Positions 24,366 to 36,210 of a stretch of DNA of 64,000 nt are shown here, piece by piece (within the stretch, counting starts at the first letter, position 1; every line of letters starts with the position of its first letter). The stretch lies in assembly GCF_000237925.1 (NCBI RefSeq), contig NC_031502.1, positions 22,256,909 to 22,320,908 of the forward strand, in the 5' to 3' direction. Origin of the DNA: Schistosoma mansoni. Its lineage: Eukaryota; Platyhelminthes; Trematoda; Strigeidida; Schistosomatidae. The position numbers were made by a program, and so were the translations under genes. The notes under the pieces are model-generated. The model worked only from the letters and a program-made list of their open reading frames with translations. It did not search any database and was not told the DNA's origin.

Positions 24366-25376
24366 TCATCGAGATGGTACCTGTGCACTTGCTGTACATG
24401 CTAAGTGGCACATGAACTTTCATGTGCATATCCCTTTGTATACATACAGGTATACCTAGCCTGTGAGCAAACCTACGTCACATGCACACCAGTAGCACAC
24501 AGGATTATGTCCATTCGTCCCATGGCATGCATATGGGTATATTCACCCACTTGGTAGGAGAGATGTCCACCGCTTCCTTTGAAACGTATTTTGTACAGCA
24601 GGCTTTCCGTTGTATATTACATGCATATCATGGGAGTCTTTGGCCAGACTTTGCTGCCAATAATGACACATAACGTTATAAAATTGACCCTTCATAACCA
24701 CCAGTTACAACTAATATGGCCACTTTTTAAAATGGGTTTATGTATCATAAAAAAGTCGAAAACAAATCGATGCCATGTCTTTTCGCCTCCATATAATACC
24801 ATTAGTATGGTGAAATACTTGGTGTCTTTCAGTGTCAGCCAAATAAGTTGGTTATTTCTGAGTACTGCTGGATAGTACTAAAGAAAACACCACCAGAAGT
24901 GGTGTTCATCCTAGATATGAGTACGTAGTAGTTCTAATGGATACTTCAACTTCCTTCATCCTTCCAACCAATAATGTACAGAAGAGATTGTCTCAATCTA
25001 TATTAAGACCCTGACAATATGGGCCAAATTATTCAATCTCGAGGCTAGAAATGAGTGAGTCTAATTCAAAAGAAAACTGACCTGCACTAAAGAGATTAAA
25101 ACCAATCTACAACCTGATTGATTGGCAAGAGAGAAAGAGAAGACGAGCAAACTGGAACACTACTCGAGCTTTTACTGATTCGGATTAGTGTAAGAAGATA
25201 TATAGGTCAACAAATGTCTATCACGGTCCTAACGCACAAACAACTAGAAAAATACACCTATATCCAAATTGATTACAAAAGGTTACTCTTAGATTACAGA
25301 ACCTTGGAGTAGAAAAGGGTATGGCATCAGAAGAAAGCTTGTGGCTCATAAAGTAAACCAGGAATAAAACTCGATA
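24366..25376. other. No gene recognised
   Basis: No exon structure, transposon motif or clear repeat seen. The first ~200 bp may still be unreadable CR1 sequence. Confidence 0.4.
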
Positions 25377-26056
25377 TCAGCATTTCGCAGCCTTTGAATT
25401 AAGTGAAATAATATTCCCAAAATAGTTTCTATTGTTAGTCATGACCTCTATTTCTTTGTTCTTATCAGATGCAGTGAGTTTCTATATTAGTTTAGGTATC
25501 AATAAACGTTCTTCCTTGTATCTACCACAAAATAATATTCACTTACGAAGGGTGCACCCCAAATGTCATTGTGAATGTCGGCTGTTACGAACACTAGAAA
25601 AAATGACCTCATAAAAGAGATATAGAGTGAGTGAATGTTCTCTAAACGTCTTTATTCTAGTCTGATTAGCTGTCCTCGCGGAAAATTGTAAGGTGCACAT
25701 GTTGATGTATAATGAGCAGCAAAAACACTCTATATACTGTACAAAGTGATGAAAATGATAGAAAAACTCACTCGATACCACAGATGAATCGTGCTCGTTA
25801 ACCATGGTAGGAACATTGCCACACTGATCCTTTCCTTTTGTAATGTACCATCCACTGTACCAATGATAGATAAGTGGTGGACAGTGATACCAGCGACTGC
25901 ACTACTTGTAGAATTTAGATGAACATCCATATAAAAAACAACAAATTCATTTTGGAAATAATAGATTATATACTATCATCACCAACCAGACGTAAATGAA
26001 TCATTCCTGCTTTAGTAAATAATGTCCTCAATAATTGGTGAGTACTTCTGCAGATG
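25377..26056 (-). CDS. Unrecognised gene, 3'-terminal exons
   Basis: I do not recognise this protein. Three short open segments join with correct phases on the minus strand. The first ends at 25,772 (GTGAGT donor, phase 1) and contains SGWYITKGKDQCGNVPTMV. The second is 25,593-25,547 (47 nt; acceptor TTTTCTAG, donor GTAAGT), encoding FVTADIHNDIWGAPF. The third is 25,481-25,377 (acceptor AATATAG), encoding KLTASDKNKEIEVM and ending in TGA. The introns are 178 and 65 nt. An earlier segment at about 26,056-25,987 (RTLFTKAGMIHLRL) may be another exon. The phase match across two introns and the non-repetitive composition argue for a real gene, but without homology it stays tentative. The 5' part is not found. 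Confidence 0.42.
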
Positions 26057-26099
26057 ACTGCCAATCCATTACATAAAAAAAGGGGTTTAGTGTCCAAAG

Positions 26100-27420
26100 A
26101 CGTTTTGAAAGTGTTTTTTCAATTACTCAGTTTGAATAAGTGTGGCATGGCTACTATTGAAAACAATCTGGGTTAACCGCAGTATAATAGATTTATTTAA
26201 ATTCGGTAATACGACACAGTGCGTTTCAAGACAATCTCAGGATCATTTTTAACATCTCCATATGCCATAAAGAAACTTGTATCATTCTAAAAAGTAAATC
26301 TTTTTATAAGTTGCCTCTCTAGTTTAGGGTCATTTGTTACAACGATCAGGCGATTGAAAATTTTAGCACGTAGTTGTTCACGGACTAGTACCTAGAAGAC
26401 TGTGTCTGGAGATGTAGTTGGAAATCCAATGTCGCCTTATTTGGAACAGGGCGTAGTTTGCAGAACTGTGTTGTTTATGGTGTTTTGAATTATATAATGT
26501 GAAGATAATCTATTGGTAATATCTTTGGTTTATTGAACGGAAGTCAGATATGTTTGTCGGGTTATACAAAATTCTTTAGCAAACTTACAGAGTTTCCCTC
26601 TGATAATTGTCATGAAATAAATCAGAATGTTATTTTTCTTGAAATTGCGTCAAACACCAAAAGTCAAAACATCCCAGTAATCTTTAATTTCCTACTGCTA
26701 CACACTGATCAGTAACTTCCCAAGATGACTAAGAACCATGCTTATAGTGAACCTGAAATCGTTCAACGAGTCACCATGTTTCCCAAATGAGCTAGACCTT
26801 CAACAAATGGAATCAAGAATTCAGATTTGAAGCAGAAGGAATGGAACTGTATTGTCTTACAGACCAAAACATAACACAAAACATTTGATAATACAGTAAC
26901 TATATTCACTACTTAGCGTTAAAAGGAATTAAATTTAGTTATGGCGAACATATTATAGCACCTCTCCTACAGTGAAGTTTGTTTATGGTCGACTTTGTCA
27001 AACCCTTTAGCTAACTTGTTGAACAGAAGCTACTGTTCAAACACAAACAACTTGTTTATTTCTTTGTATCACTACTAATGTCTTGTCTGTGTGCTCATGT
27101 ATTCTCTGTTACATTTCGCAGTCTACGCACATATGTCCCAATTTATTAACTTGCCTGCACTCATTAGACTGTCTGATCACGTTCGCTTGATGTGCGCAAA
27201 CCAAAAGTAAACCCTAGTCTTAGAATTGTGTTACCTTTTGAATTCGTACACCATCCAGACTCATCGAATACCGGTTATGAGGGTGATTGGTTAACGAATC
27301 CTAAGAAATTATCTCGAAACCAAGCTACTAAAACGAGTAAGGATTGAAGCACCTGCAACTCAACTTCTGACTACTCATTTCAGTTTGAGTTTGGAAAGGA
27401 CAGGAGGCTTGATGGCCTGT
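26100..27420. other. No gene recognised
   Basis: AT-rich. The last ~200 bp is probably 3' UTR of the CR1-like element that follows on the minus strand. Confidence 0.4.
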
Positions 27421-27421
27421 G

Positions 27422-30400
27422 TCAGTCCTGGCAATGATGGTCTCTCAATTGATTCAACTTTCTTTTGAAAGAGTCTACGGGTGGAGCCTCAACCACGTGT
27501 TGAGGTAATGAATTACACTCGTTGATGATTCGATGGGAAAGTTGATAGTCAGCTGACAAGTAATTTGTTCTGGGCATATGAACGTTTTTGGAGTGTCTTC
27601 TTAAATTCTCTGTTTTGGAAGATAAGAAAAATGAGGGCATAGCAGGTGCAAACTTGTCACTAAGTAGTTTGAAACCTGTAATCAAGTGGTCTCTGGTTCC
27701 TCAATGCGACAGCGGGAATAGGCTTAACTTGGTCAGTCTGTCGTCATACGGGAGCTTCGCCATTCCGGGAATCAGCTTAGTTGCTGTTCTCTTAATTCCT
27801 TCCCAAAGCTCACTATCTTTTTTTAAGCACGGGCTAGCGGCTTGTATTCAGTACTCACGTTTAGGACGCACGAAAACTGTACACAAAATCAAAAATATTC
27901 TAGCGTATTGACCATAAGGTTCAAAAACCTTTGACAGCTATTGCACAGAAGTATGCAGTAGTCCTTAAGTCTGGGCTAACGATGACCCCTAAGTCATTGT
28001 GTGTTCGGACAACAGGTTGCTCAGTGTTACTCATCTTGTATATCTCTGTACCCTGATGATCAATATGCATCGCAATACACTTGGAAGTATTTATCGGCAA
28101 TTGCTAGGTTCGGGACCATTCAGATAATTTCTCCAGGTCGTTTTGGAGTTCCAAGCTGTCAGCCTTACATTTTATCACTCTTCATATCTTGACATCGCCA
28201 GCATGTAGCAAGACGGATGACGATAGTGGACGAGGGAGGACACTTACGTACAAGAGGAATAACACTGGCCCCAAAACTGTACTCTGTGGGACTCCACTAA
28301 GCACAGTTTGCCAGCTAGGCAACTTGGAGTTCACCCGTACTCTTTCCTGGCGCCCAACTAAAAAATCTTTTACCCACATCAATAGATTGCCTCCAATCCC
28401 GACATTTCTCAACTTATAAAACAGCCGGTTGTGCGGATCTTTGTCAAAAGCTTTGCTGAAATCGATGTCGGCTACGTCTACAGGTAACTTTTGGTCCTAA
28501 AGAGAGCACCAGCTTTCGCGAGGGACCAATAAGTTAGTGAGACAGGAATAACCTATTCTAAAACCATGATGCCTTTACGAAAGTATGGGATTTTCATCGA
28601 GGTACTCCAACAGCTCCTTCCGAATAAACTTTTTTAAGATTTTAACAGCCACACTAGTTAGGTTAATGGGTCGGTAGTTCTCAGGTTTATGTTTCGTACC
28701 TGTTTTGAAGACAGGACTTACTATAGCGTTCTTCTAGTCTTTCGGTAAACGACCCTGGGTTACGAATAGATTAAAACGTATGCTTAAGGGGTTCGCAACG
28801 AAGATAGCTAATTCCTTTAGTAACCTAGGATGTGGTTCATCGGGTATGTGGATTTGCCTATGTCAAGCTTCTTTAGCAGACCAAAAACATCGAGTTCTTT
28901 AATGGTCACGTTGTCCAGTGTATTTGTGGGGGGTTCGTGTGGATTGACGAGTAGGGTATTTCCATGGTATATACATTGCTAAATTATTTAGAGAATACTT
29001 GAGCTTTGCCAAAGTCTTCCTCCACAAATGATAAGGTAGTACTGTCTCCCCATAGTGCAGGAATATTTCTTCTTCTTTTTGTCCTTTGGTTTAAATACAA
29101 ATACAAGCGTTTAGGACATCCTATGGGTTCCTTAACAATTTTCTGTTCGTACAGTCTTCTAGACTTACTTAGGGTCGAGGCATAGGTATTCCTAGCTTCT
29201 CGATATTGAGATTTTGTCTCATCAGTCCCCAGTAACCTAAATCTATCCCTTATTTTCCTTCGCTTAAGCAGAAGGATGCGAACCTCTCTACTGAACCATG
29301 ACGGAGAGATTCTCGACCCCCTAGGTGAAGTCCAAGGGATAGGGGATTCAGTAACTTTTAAGTATAAGTTTCGAAGTACGTCCCAAGCTGTTTCAATTGT
29401 GGACTCTGGGTCTATTGCCCAATCCATTGACGATGCTGAGTGCATGATGTCTTGTATATTTGCTTTCCAGACCTTTGGTCTGGATTCAGCTGACGTGTGC
29501 TCGTTATTGACAGTTATGTAGAAGTCAAAGGTTAAAACTGTATGATCAATTCTACCTATTGGTGGCATGTAATCCAGGTTCGCAACGTCATCCTCATAGT
29601 GAGTCAGTATAGGATCTAGTAAATATGATTCAGTGCCCGGGTGTACCAAGTCGCTTCTTTCACATGTTGCACTAGGGCACATGTGATAACCGCATCAACT
29701 AGTTCATACTCGGAGGAATTATCTGGCGATTCAATTCGCAGATTTTCCCAGTCTACTGTGGTGCATTGAAGTCCCCTAGGATTAGACATTGACCACTTTG
29801 TGACCAAGTGTTGAGACTGCCTAGCAGGACCTCATTTACCTCACAGCTTGGACCGCGATAGACCAAACCAATAAACAGCTCTTGTCCCTTGCATTTCAAG
29901 TGGTAACTAACTAATCCACACGTCCCACTCTCATGGGATACACTCTCGATAATGGCAAATGGAATAGCATTCCTAATGAATAGGGCTACTCCCTTTCTAC
30001 GCTTTTGTATTCTGTCAGCCCATACTAATGTAAAACCCTCGAGATCAAGATCCCTACTGTCTATAGACTATCAGCCAAGTTTCTGTGACTGCGATTATGT
30101 CTGGCTTAGTAGAGTCAGTCTGTACACCTAGTTCCGATCATTTATGGAACAGGCTTCGGGCATTGGTGTAACAGATCCGAAGCCTATTTAAATGGCCTCA
30201 TGCTTCACTGAGAGTGACTTCGGTATCATTCTCTGTCGGAGCCTCACAACCCGACAATTTACAATTTTTGGGTCCTTTTCGCCAGCGTCTAATCTAAGTT
30301 GTAGTTTCTTTCGGCTTCTCGTCTTTTCACACGGTCTGCCAGCGGCAAGTCCTTACAGACAAAAACTCCTAAACCCTTTATGTCCATTCTGTAAAATTAA

Positions 30401-31085
30401 GTCGTGTTCATCAGGAGATTTGAATACTACTTTAAGCAGTTTGGATTGATTAGGCTTCAAATTCTGTAGGTTACCTAGTATATACACCTTTAGCAAGGTG
30501 ACTCCGGAGATAGTTTGAGGCATAAGTTGATTAAGTAGCTGTTTAATCAGCTCAATGTCATGCTCAAAACGAGTTTGAGGTTCAGGGCTTTCACTCTCCT
30601 TGATTCTATAAAAAATAACTGATGTCACTATGGTCAGTCTTCAATTTCTCTACTACTTTGATAGGAACAGGATTTCCTTTTATATCGTTTTCTGCTTCAA
30701 CCTTTACTCATTGGTCAACGTTGGTTGGAGTAGTAACCACAGTCGTGTCAAGCATGCTATGGGATTCCGCAGGGTTGTCGACGACTTGAGAAGTCGGGTC
30801 ACGTTTCGCGCTAGAAAATGACCGAGCCTTGCGACTGCGGCTTCTAGGCGTTTCCTGCTGGTTACTATCTAGAAGACGGGGAGCAGAAAGAGCTTTTTCT
30901 CTTGAGTTTTTGGTTAAGACAGACCTCTTTGGAGACTGTCTTTTCTCCTTTGGTCAATGTGAGTCAGCACTTTTCGAACTTACCTGAGCTTGTCTCACAC
31001 CAATTTGCGTGTCGACAGAGCGAGTTCTGCTCGATGTGTCCCGACCACGGACAGAACTCGCCTTGTCGACACTCAAATTAGTGAG
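27422..31085 (-). mobile_element. CR1-like LINE, long but degenerate copy 1
   Basis: Minus-strand order: Ser/Arg-rich ORF1 (31,085-30,640), ORF1 C-terminal domain (30,628-30,353, with VYILGNLQNLKPNQSKLLKV), endonuclease 3' part and linker (29,682-28,984: LLDPILTHYEDDVANL, RIDHTVL, PSWFSREVRILLLKRRKIRD), RT palm (28,412-28,182: LLMWVKDFLVGRQ, GVPQSTVLGPVLFLLYV) and the C-terminal end (27,685-27,422: NYLSADYQLSHRIINECNSL). The catalytic box reads HAGDVKI in place of the family FADDVKI-type motif. Multiple stops and shifts; inactive. Confidence 0.85.
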
Positions 31086-31089
31086 ATCT

Positions 31090-31575
31090 ATTTATGAACC
31101 AATAGTGTCCATATGTTTTTTATCCCATAATTGTTAAATAACTAAACTATTAATATTCATGTCCCCCTTATTATGAGCTTTATTTTGAACCACAAACTTT
31201 TGTTGTACCATTTACCATTCGTGAATTATGCGCTGTCTATTATTGACTACCTCCCTATTCACAGCCACATTTAGCTGAAGCTTGTAGAAATGTTATTTTC
31301 CATTTTATAGTACGATGTGGTCAGTTTGATTGGTATATAAACTCAGTATGCTTGAAACATAATGATTCATATCGCGGAGGCTGTTCTGGACTTAACTGGC
31401 TGGGCTAGGCAGAAACCCGGATCGACAAGTACTCCAGACTGCTCGTACGGGTTTCGTGTGTCTCTGGTCCGATCGATAATTCGCTGTTCTCTAATTGATG
31501 ACACCGTCCGTTATACACTAACAGGGTATCCACTCGATCACAAGTTATTACAGACTACCCTGGCAGTAGTTGTGT
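31090..31575 (+). repeat. Unclassified ~480-bp repeat (L family), copy 1
   Basis: Matches 33.28-33.72 and 54.68-54.98 kb. Shared landmarks are TATATAAACTCAGTATG(C/T)TTGAAA, an AGACTGCTCGTACGG-like block and GTTCTCTAATTG. The TATA-like core suggests an LTR or promoter-bearing element; no coding sequence or clear termini. Confidence 0.6.
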
Positions 31576-31587
31576 GTGCGAGACCAT

Positions 31588-31655
31588 GTGAAAGCCTTTC
31601 TAGAGAGACAGAGAGCTCTCCTCACCTCCGGCCGTACCAGGGCATTTGGGCGAAA
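31588..31655 (-). mobile_element. ~500-bp AAAT-tailed retroposon, 5'-end stub
   Basis: Only the first ~65 bp of the family is present, inverted (GGCCGTACCAGGGCATTTGG near 31,631-31,650). It abuts the L-family repeat. Confidence 0.6.
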
Positions 31656-31659
31656 ATTC

Positions 31660-32694
31660 GCACTATTTACCCCGGGTTGTGGGAAAAAGTTTATATTGAC
31701 ACCGGATTTTCCCCCGTATTTAGAGTCTATTACTCGATTTTTTGCCCGGGAGTTAACAAATAGCGAGACCGTAAAGAATGAAAAAACTATTTATCGAAGT
31801 AGAGCACTAATGTAGAGAAAATGAAGCATAAAGACTAAATTTAAATTACAATAATTTCGGAATAAGAGAACACGGCAGTAATTTATAAATCAATCAAAAA
31901 CCCATGACTTAAGAATCAATTTGAAGATCATTCATCCAACTTGATGTGTAAAATCTGTAAGAATGTCTTAAATCAACAACTGCGTTATCCATTATATCTG
32001 GGGACCATAAGATGATATTTATTTAGTACGGTAATAACACAGAACTACTACCATTTACAACCGTGAATAGTCAGGAGTTCAGACACTAATTAAACCGTCA
32101 GAAGTAAGGAGAGAATGGGCCCACTTCAGACCAGCAAATAAGAACAAGATTATGCGAAGTTGGAAAACATAGATGTTTCAAGGGGATTATTGACAATCAA
32201 AAGGAAATAAAGTTTGAATATACAGTCGAAAAGTAGACAAGTTATTCATGACAAGGTGTTAAAGTGGATCACACCACAATGAATAAAGAACTGAAAAGAA
32301 AAATAATTAGAGTTATGGTTACAGAAATGAAATAAATCAGTAAAACGAGAATATAAAAGAGAGGGAACGTCGTCTGTCGAACCAAGGGGATGTAATCTAT
32401 GGTAAAAGTACACAGGTCATCTAACTGACTGTACCTTGAACTACCAATCACAATTAAATAGTGCAGTACAAAGTCATAATTTATTAGGGGACGTTTTAGT
32501 TTATTAATCATTAGTTGTCTTTACAAGTGAACCCAATCTGAGATTTAAGCTCTTGAGATACTTTGCAATAGACGATTTGTAGGATATCTAGAGCTAATAT
32601 TGCAGAAGTAAACTATTTGCAGGTTTTTCGTCACAATATGACTGTAATTATAGAACAGCAATCGAAGTGAACTTAACAGAATACAAAATCGTTT
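31660..32694. other. No gene recognised
   Basis: AT-rich, no recognisable exon or element. Confidence 0.4.
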
Positions 32695-32995
32695 GCGCCA
32701 TTGCAAATGACATGACTCAAAGTCGTTTGCAATGGCGAAGGTGCATCCACTCTTTGTGTTCTACCAAATTCTAATCTTCTAAATTCTTCATATCTCTATC
32801 CTTCTACTCTTTCCAAATTTATACTCCTTCAATAACATCTTCAAACCCTAATTTTTCACATAATGTTTATACTCTTAATACTTCTACCACTATGGGATTT
32901 GAATCGACAACTACATCTCTGTGGTTATGTGGTATGGCAACTCAAACTCATGTACGTACGTACGAAGTTTTACGTTGTGACTGAATACAAAACTA
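32695..32995 (+). mobile_element. RTE-related LINE 3' UTR, diverged subfamily
   Basis: Collinear with the RTE 3' UTR at 19.10-19.34 kb: TGCAATGGCGAAGGTGCATCCACTCTTTG, AATTCTTCATATCTC, ACTTCTACCAC, GTGGTATGGCAACTC and TACGTTGTGACTGA. Only scattered blocks match, so this is an older or different subfamily. Confidence 0.6.
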
Positions 32996-33284
32996 ATAAA
33001 GATCAGACGTTTGAAATAAAAAGTAGTGAATAAAGATCAAATTAGTTTCTCAAATACAAGATCTTCACACCAATTCATGGTTCGCCTTATTGACAAATAT
33101 GTTTGGGACTTCACAAAATATATGTATCAATTAACCTTACTATTTTAATAAAATTTCACTCGCAACTCGATACATTTTTCTTGTCAAAGTTCGGTGACTC
33201 ACTTTATTTAACAATTAATGCCACACTACAAATGCTCAATACTATTGTGAAGATGATAGTTTAAAATAAAAACATAAGTACAGG

Positions 33285-33720
33285 TAACTTCCGAGATCTA
33301 TTAATGGACTATTACTCTACATATATTCGTATTGTATAACTATTCAGTGATTAGATTTAATCTATATATATTCATCTTATTATAAGCATCACTTTGACCT
33401 ATGAATTATTATTATACGAATTACTGTTCCTAAATTTAACTCAGTTTATTGATTACTGTCTCCCACGTTCACAACCATATTTGGCTTAATCTTGTACATA
33501 TATTATTTCCTACTTTATGGTGTGATGCGGTCTGTCTGGTATATAAACCAAGTATGCTTGAAATAAGTGGTTCGCATAGCAGAAGCTGTAATTGGTGTTT
33601 TGGAGTCAATTGGAAGGGCTAGGCGGACAAGGGACCAAAAAGGACGCTAGACTGCTTATGCCGGTCGAACGTCATTGTTTCGGCACGTGCTAAGACTGAA
33701 GAAGTAGTATTTTGATTGGC
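33285..33720 (+). repeat. Unclassified ~480-bp repeat (L family), copy 2
   Basis: Same landmarks as copy 1, including GGTATATAAACCAAGTATGC at about 33,538 and AGACTGCTTATGCCGG at about 33,649. The 5' half is diverged. Confidence 0.6.
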
Positions 33721-33790
33721 GGATAAATCACGTGATAAAAAGCCAGACATAAAATCATAACAAATTGGCAACGGCCTTCTTTTATAAAGT

Positions 33791-34184
33791 CATAACAGTA
33801 AAGAGATCAATCCCGACCATTGCTGCTACCTTGACGTGGTGGTCGGGCTTGCCTATCATGATGAACCAATCGAGCTATACTGGCTGGAACAATCGTTCCT
33901 CAACGTCCTACCATGCCAGAAAGGTCGGTTGGAGAGCGGTAAGACTAAAAGCAGCAAACCCAAGGTCCGAAGTCGTACTGCCGACTGTACAGAGGTGTGA
34001 CGGCAGTAAGGTGTTTCCTTCAGACAACCAGCATAACAGCGATGCTGCCTTCCCACAAGGAGGGGTGGGGTTAGAAAAGGTCGACCCTGAAAATGCACAT
34101 CAGGTACCTCTAGAAGAACCCTTCCATGGTGTGGGCAACCGGGAAGTGAAAACTGCCCTCATACCTCTAACAGCACTCAAGACT
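33791..34184 (+). mobile_element. RTE-type LINE, 5'-half only with internal deletion
   Basis: Begins CCCGACCATTGCTGCTACC like the full element at 15,531 and follows its 5' UTR closely for about 310 nt. At about 34,100 it skips roughly 175 nt relative to the full copy, rejoining at CAGGTACCTCTAGAAGAACC, then stops after AGCACTCAAGACTG. It has a 5' end and no 3' end, the reverse of normal LINE truncation. Confidence 0.88.
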
Positions 34185-34189
34185 GAAAA

Positions 34190-36210
34190 ATATTAATTGT
34201 TTTATTCTCGAATTTATGAACGTAAAACTGAACCTGAATAACCATTAGTTTATTTTGTAATTTTCTTGTACAACCTATTTTTAACTCTTTAAAAGTACGG
34301 GAAAATCCAGAACCAACACAAGAACAATAGTTAAGAAGTCTTGGTTTTTAGACCATAACTTTAAAATGGATGTAACTATTGGATTTATTAATTGCAGAGT
34401 AAACAATAGGCCGAAAATTGCTTTCACAATGGCAGGACTCATCACCTTAAATTAAACGAACTGCATACCGAAACGGAACAAAATCAACAAGCAGTCTTCG
34501 TAAGTACCTCCAACTACACTTATAAGTTTATATGTATTTTCCAAAGCAAGACATGTACTAAGTTTGTATTTCCAAATATCCAGGTAAAAACATGAAGCCA
34601 AAAGGTACTATAGCTCTAGACAGTCAAGTAGCTCAACACTGAATCGAAAATGAGAATATTATGGACGTTTTAATTTTTCCGTATTCGACAATCATTCATT
34701 ATGATAAAAGTTGGATTCTGGCTTTATAAAATTTAAGCTGTATTCACGGTTGAACTTAGGGAATAATTCTCTCGGGTATGATGGCAACTTATGGTTTAGT
34801 AAGAAAAATGATGAAGCAGCAATTCCTGCGTATCACTGACTAACAATCTTATCAGGTTATTAAAGGGCTCGGTGGTAATAAACAAGACTTTGATTTGAAG
34901 CGATGCAGATTAATATCCATAAAAAGACATTAGTTCCCTAGATCCTGGAGACATTTCCAACTATGAAGCATCAACTAGGACGAAACCCACCTAGTAGATT
35001 TATTTACAGATTGAATAAGAAACACGTATTTACAGTTGGTAAAACAAATATGTTTGTACAAGACTAACACAAACAAATTTCAGCATCTGCTTGTGAAGTC
35101 ACAAACATATTCGATACTCAATGGTATTTAACAAACTAAACGTCGACTGGTTACTTGGGAAGGTTGGGTCTAGGACCACAACGTAAAAGTCTATCTCTTA
35201 ATTGTCTGAACCATAAAAAATACAAAACCAACAAAATACATAAACCAATATGTAACTAAAGAGCGAAACGTCAAAGATATTCAGAGTTTATGAGTTACTT
35301 TGATTCCGACCTCTGAGACCATAATAAGAACCCTAGTCCAGCGGTTTAACGACAGAATGAATAACGCCGTCATATGCTGAGAATGGCCCCACATAAAGTA
35401 GTGGTCAGTATGTAAGCAGCTAGGTAGCCATGTCAAACTTGGAATCAACCCATAGGGTGACTGACTTGGTGCGAACAATGTGAGGAATTGCAAACTTCCT
35501 GATTGGGTTACGTACAATAAATATGATCACTAGCTGAAAATATTTGAAAATACAGGCCAAGATCATTTGTAGTGGCTCAGATCTATTCCTTCACTAACTT
35601 ATAATACCAAGTTTTTGAATTATTTTATACACTGTATTTCTGCATCTCCTTTGTTCTTTTAAGCTTTTCTCTTTAGTTATTTTATACCACTGCTTTCCTT
35701 TCCCAGCTTTCATATAAAGTTTAGTAACTGCAACCTAAGCACACTTGTGCAAGGTTTTTTTTTTCTATTTAGTACTACTGACCGAGCATGAAGAAAAGAG
35801 ATCAAAGTTTAAAAAAGTCGGTACATAAACATCGGTTTAAGCAATTGTGGGTTAGCATCTCGACGCCTTACCATTCAAAGTAGAGTACGTTAACAGGTGC
35901 ATTTAGTTAGTGAGTTGCATTTAGATGAAATCCACGGTTCTTTATATACTTTACTGACGATATAGATTTAAACGTACGCACACACAGAAAATGGAGAACA
36001 CTACTTGCGAAATACACAGCTAAAAAATCCAAGGTGACATTGTAAGAAGTACAGTCTACTTGCATAATGATAAAATAAGTGAACGAGAATATTATTTAAT
36101 TTTTCAGTAAATTATGACAACTTTTCATACAATTCATCAGTTTAAAGTGATAAAATACTGACGGATATTAGTTATTTTCTGGGATATTTACTCAGTTCGA
36201 TAAGAACTCT
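34190..36210. other. No gene recognised
   Basis: Downstream of the Maf gene (which is on the minus strand). The part nearest 36.2 kb should hold its 3' UTR. No repeat or exon was recognised in the rest. Confidence 0.4.

Noticed and set aside
25772-25930. 53-codon frame starting ATG at 25,930 (MDVHLNSTSSAVAG) as the true exon frame
   Set aside because: It ends in phase 0 at the same donor, which leads to an immediate stop in the next exon. The overlapping phase-1 frame joins correctly.
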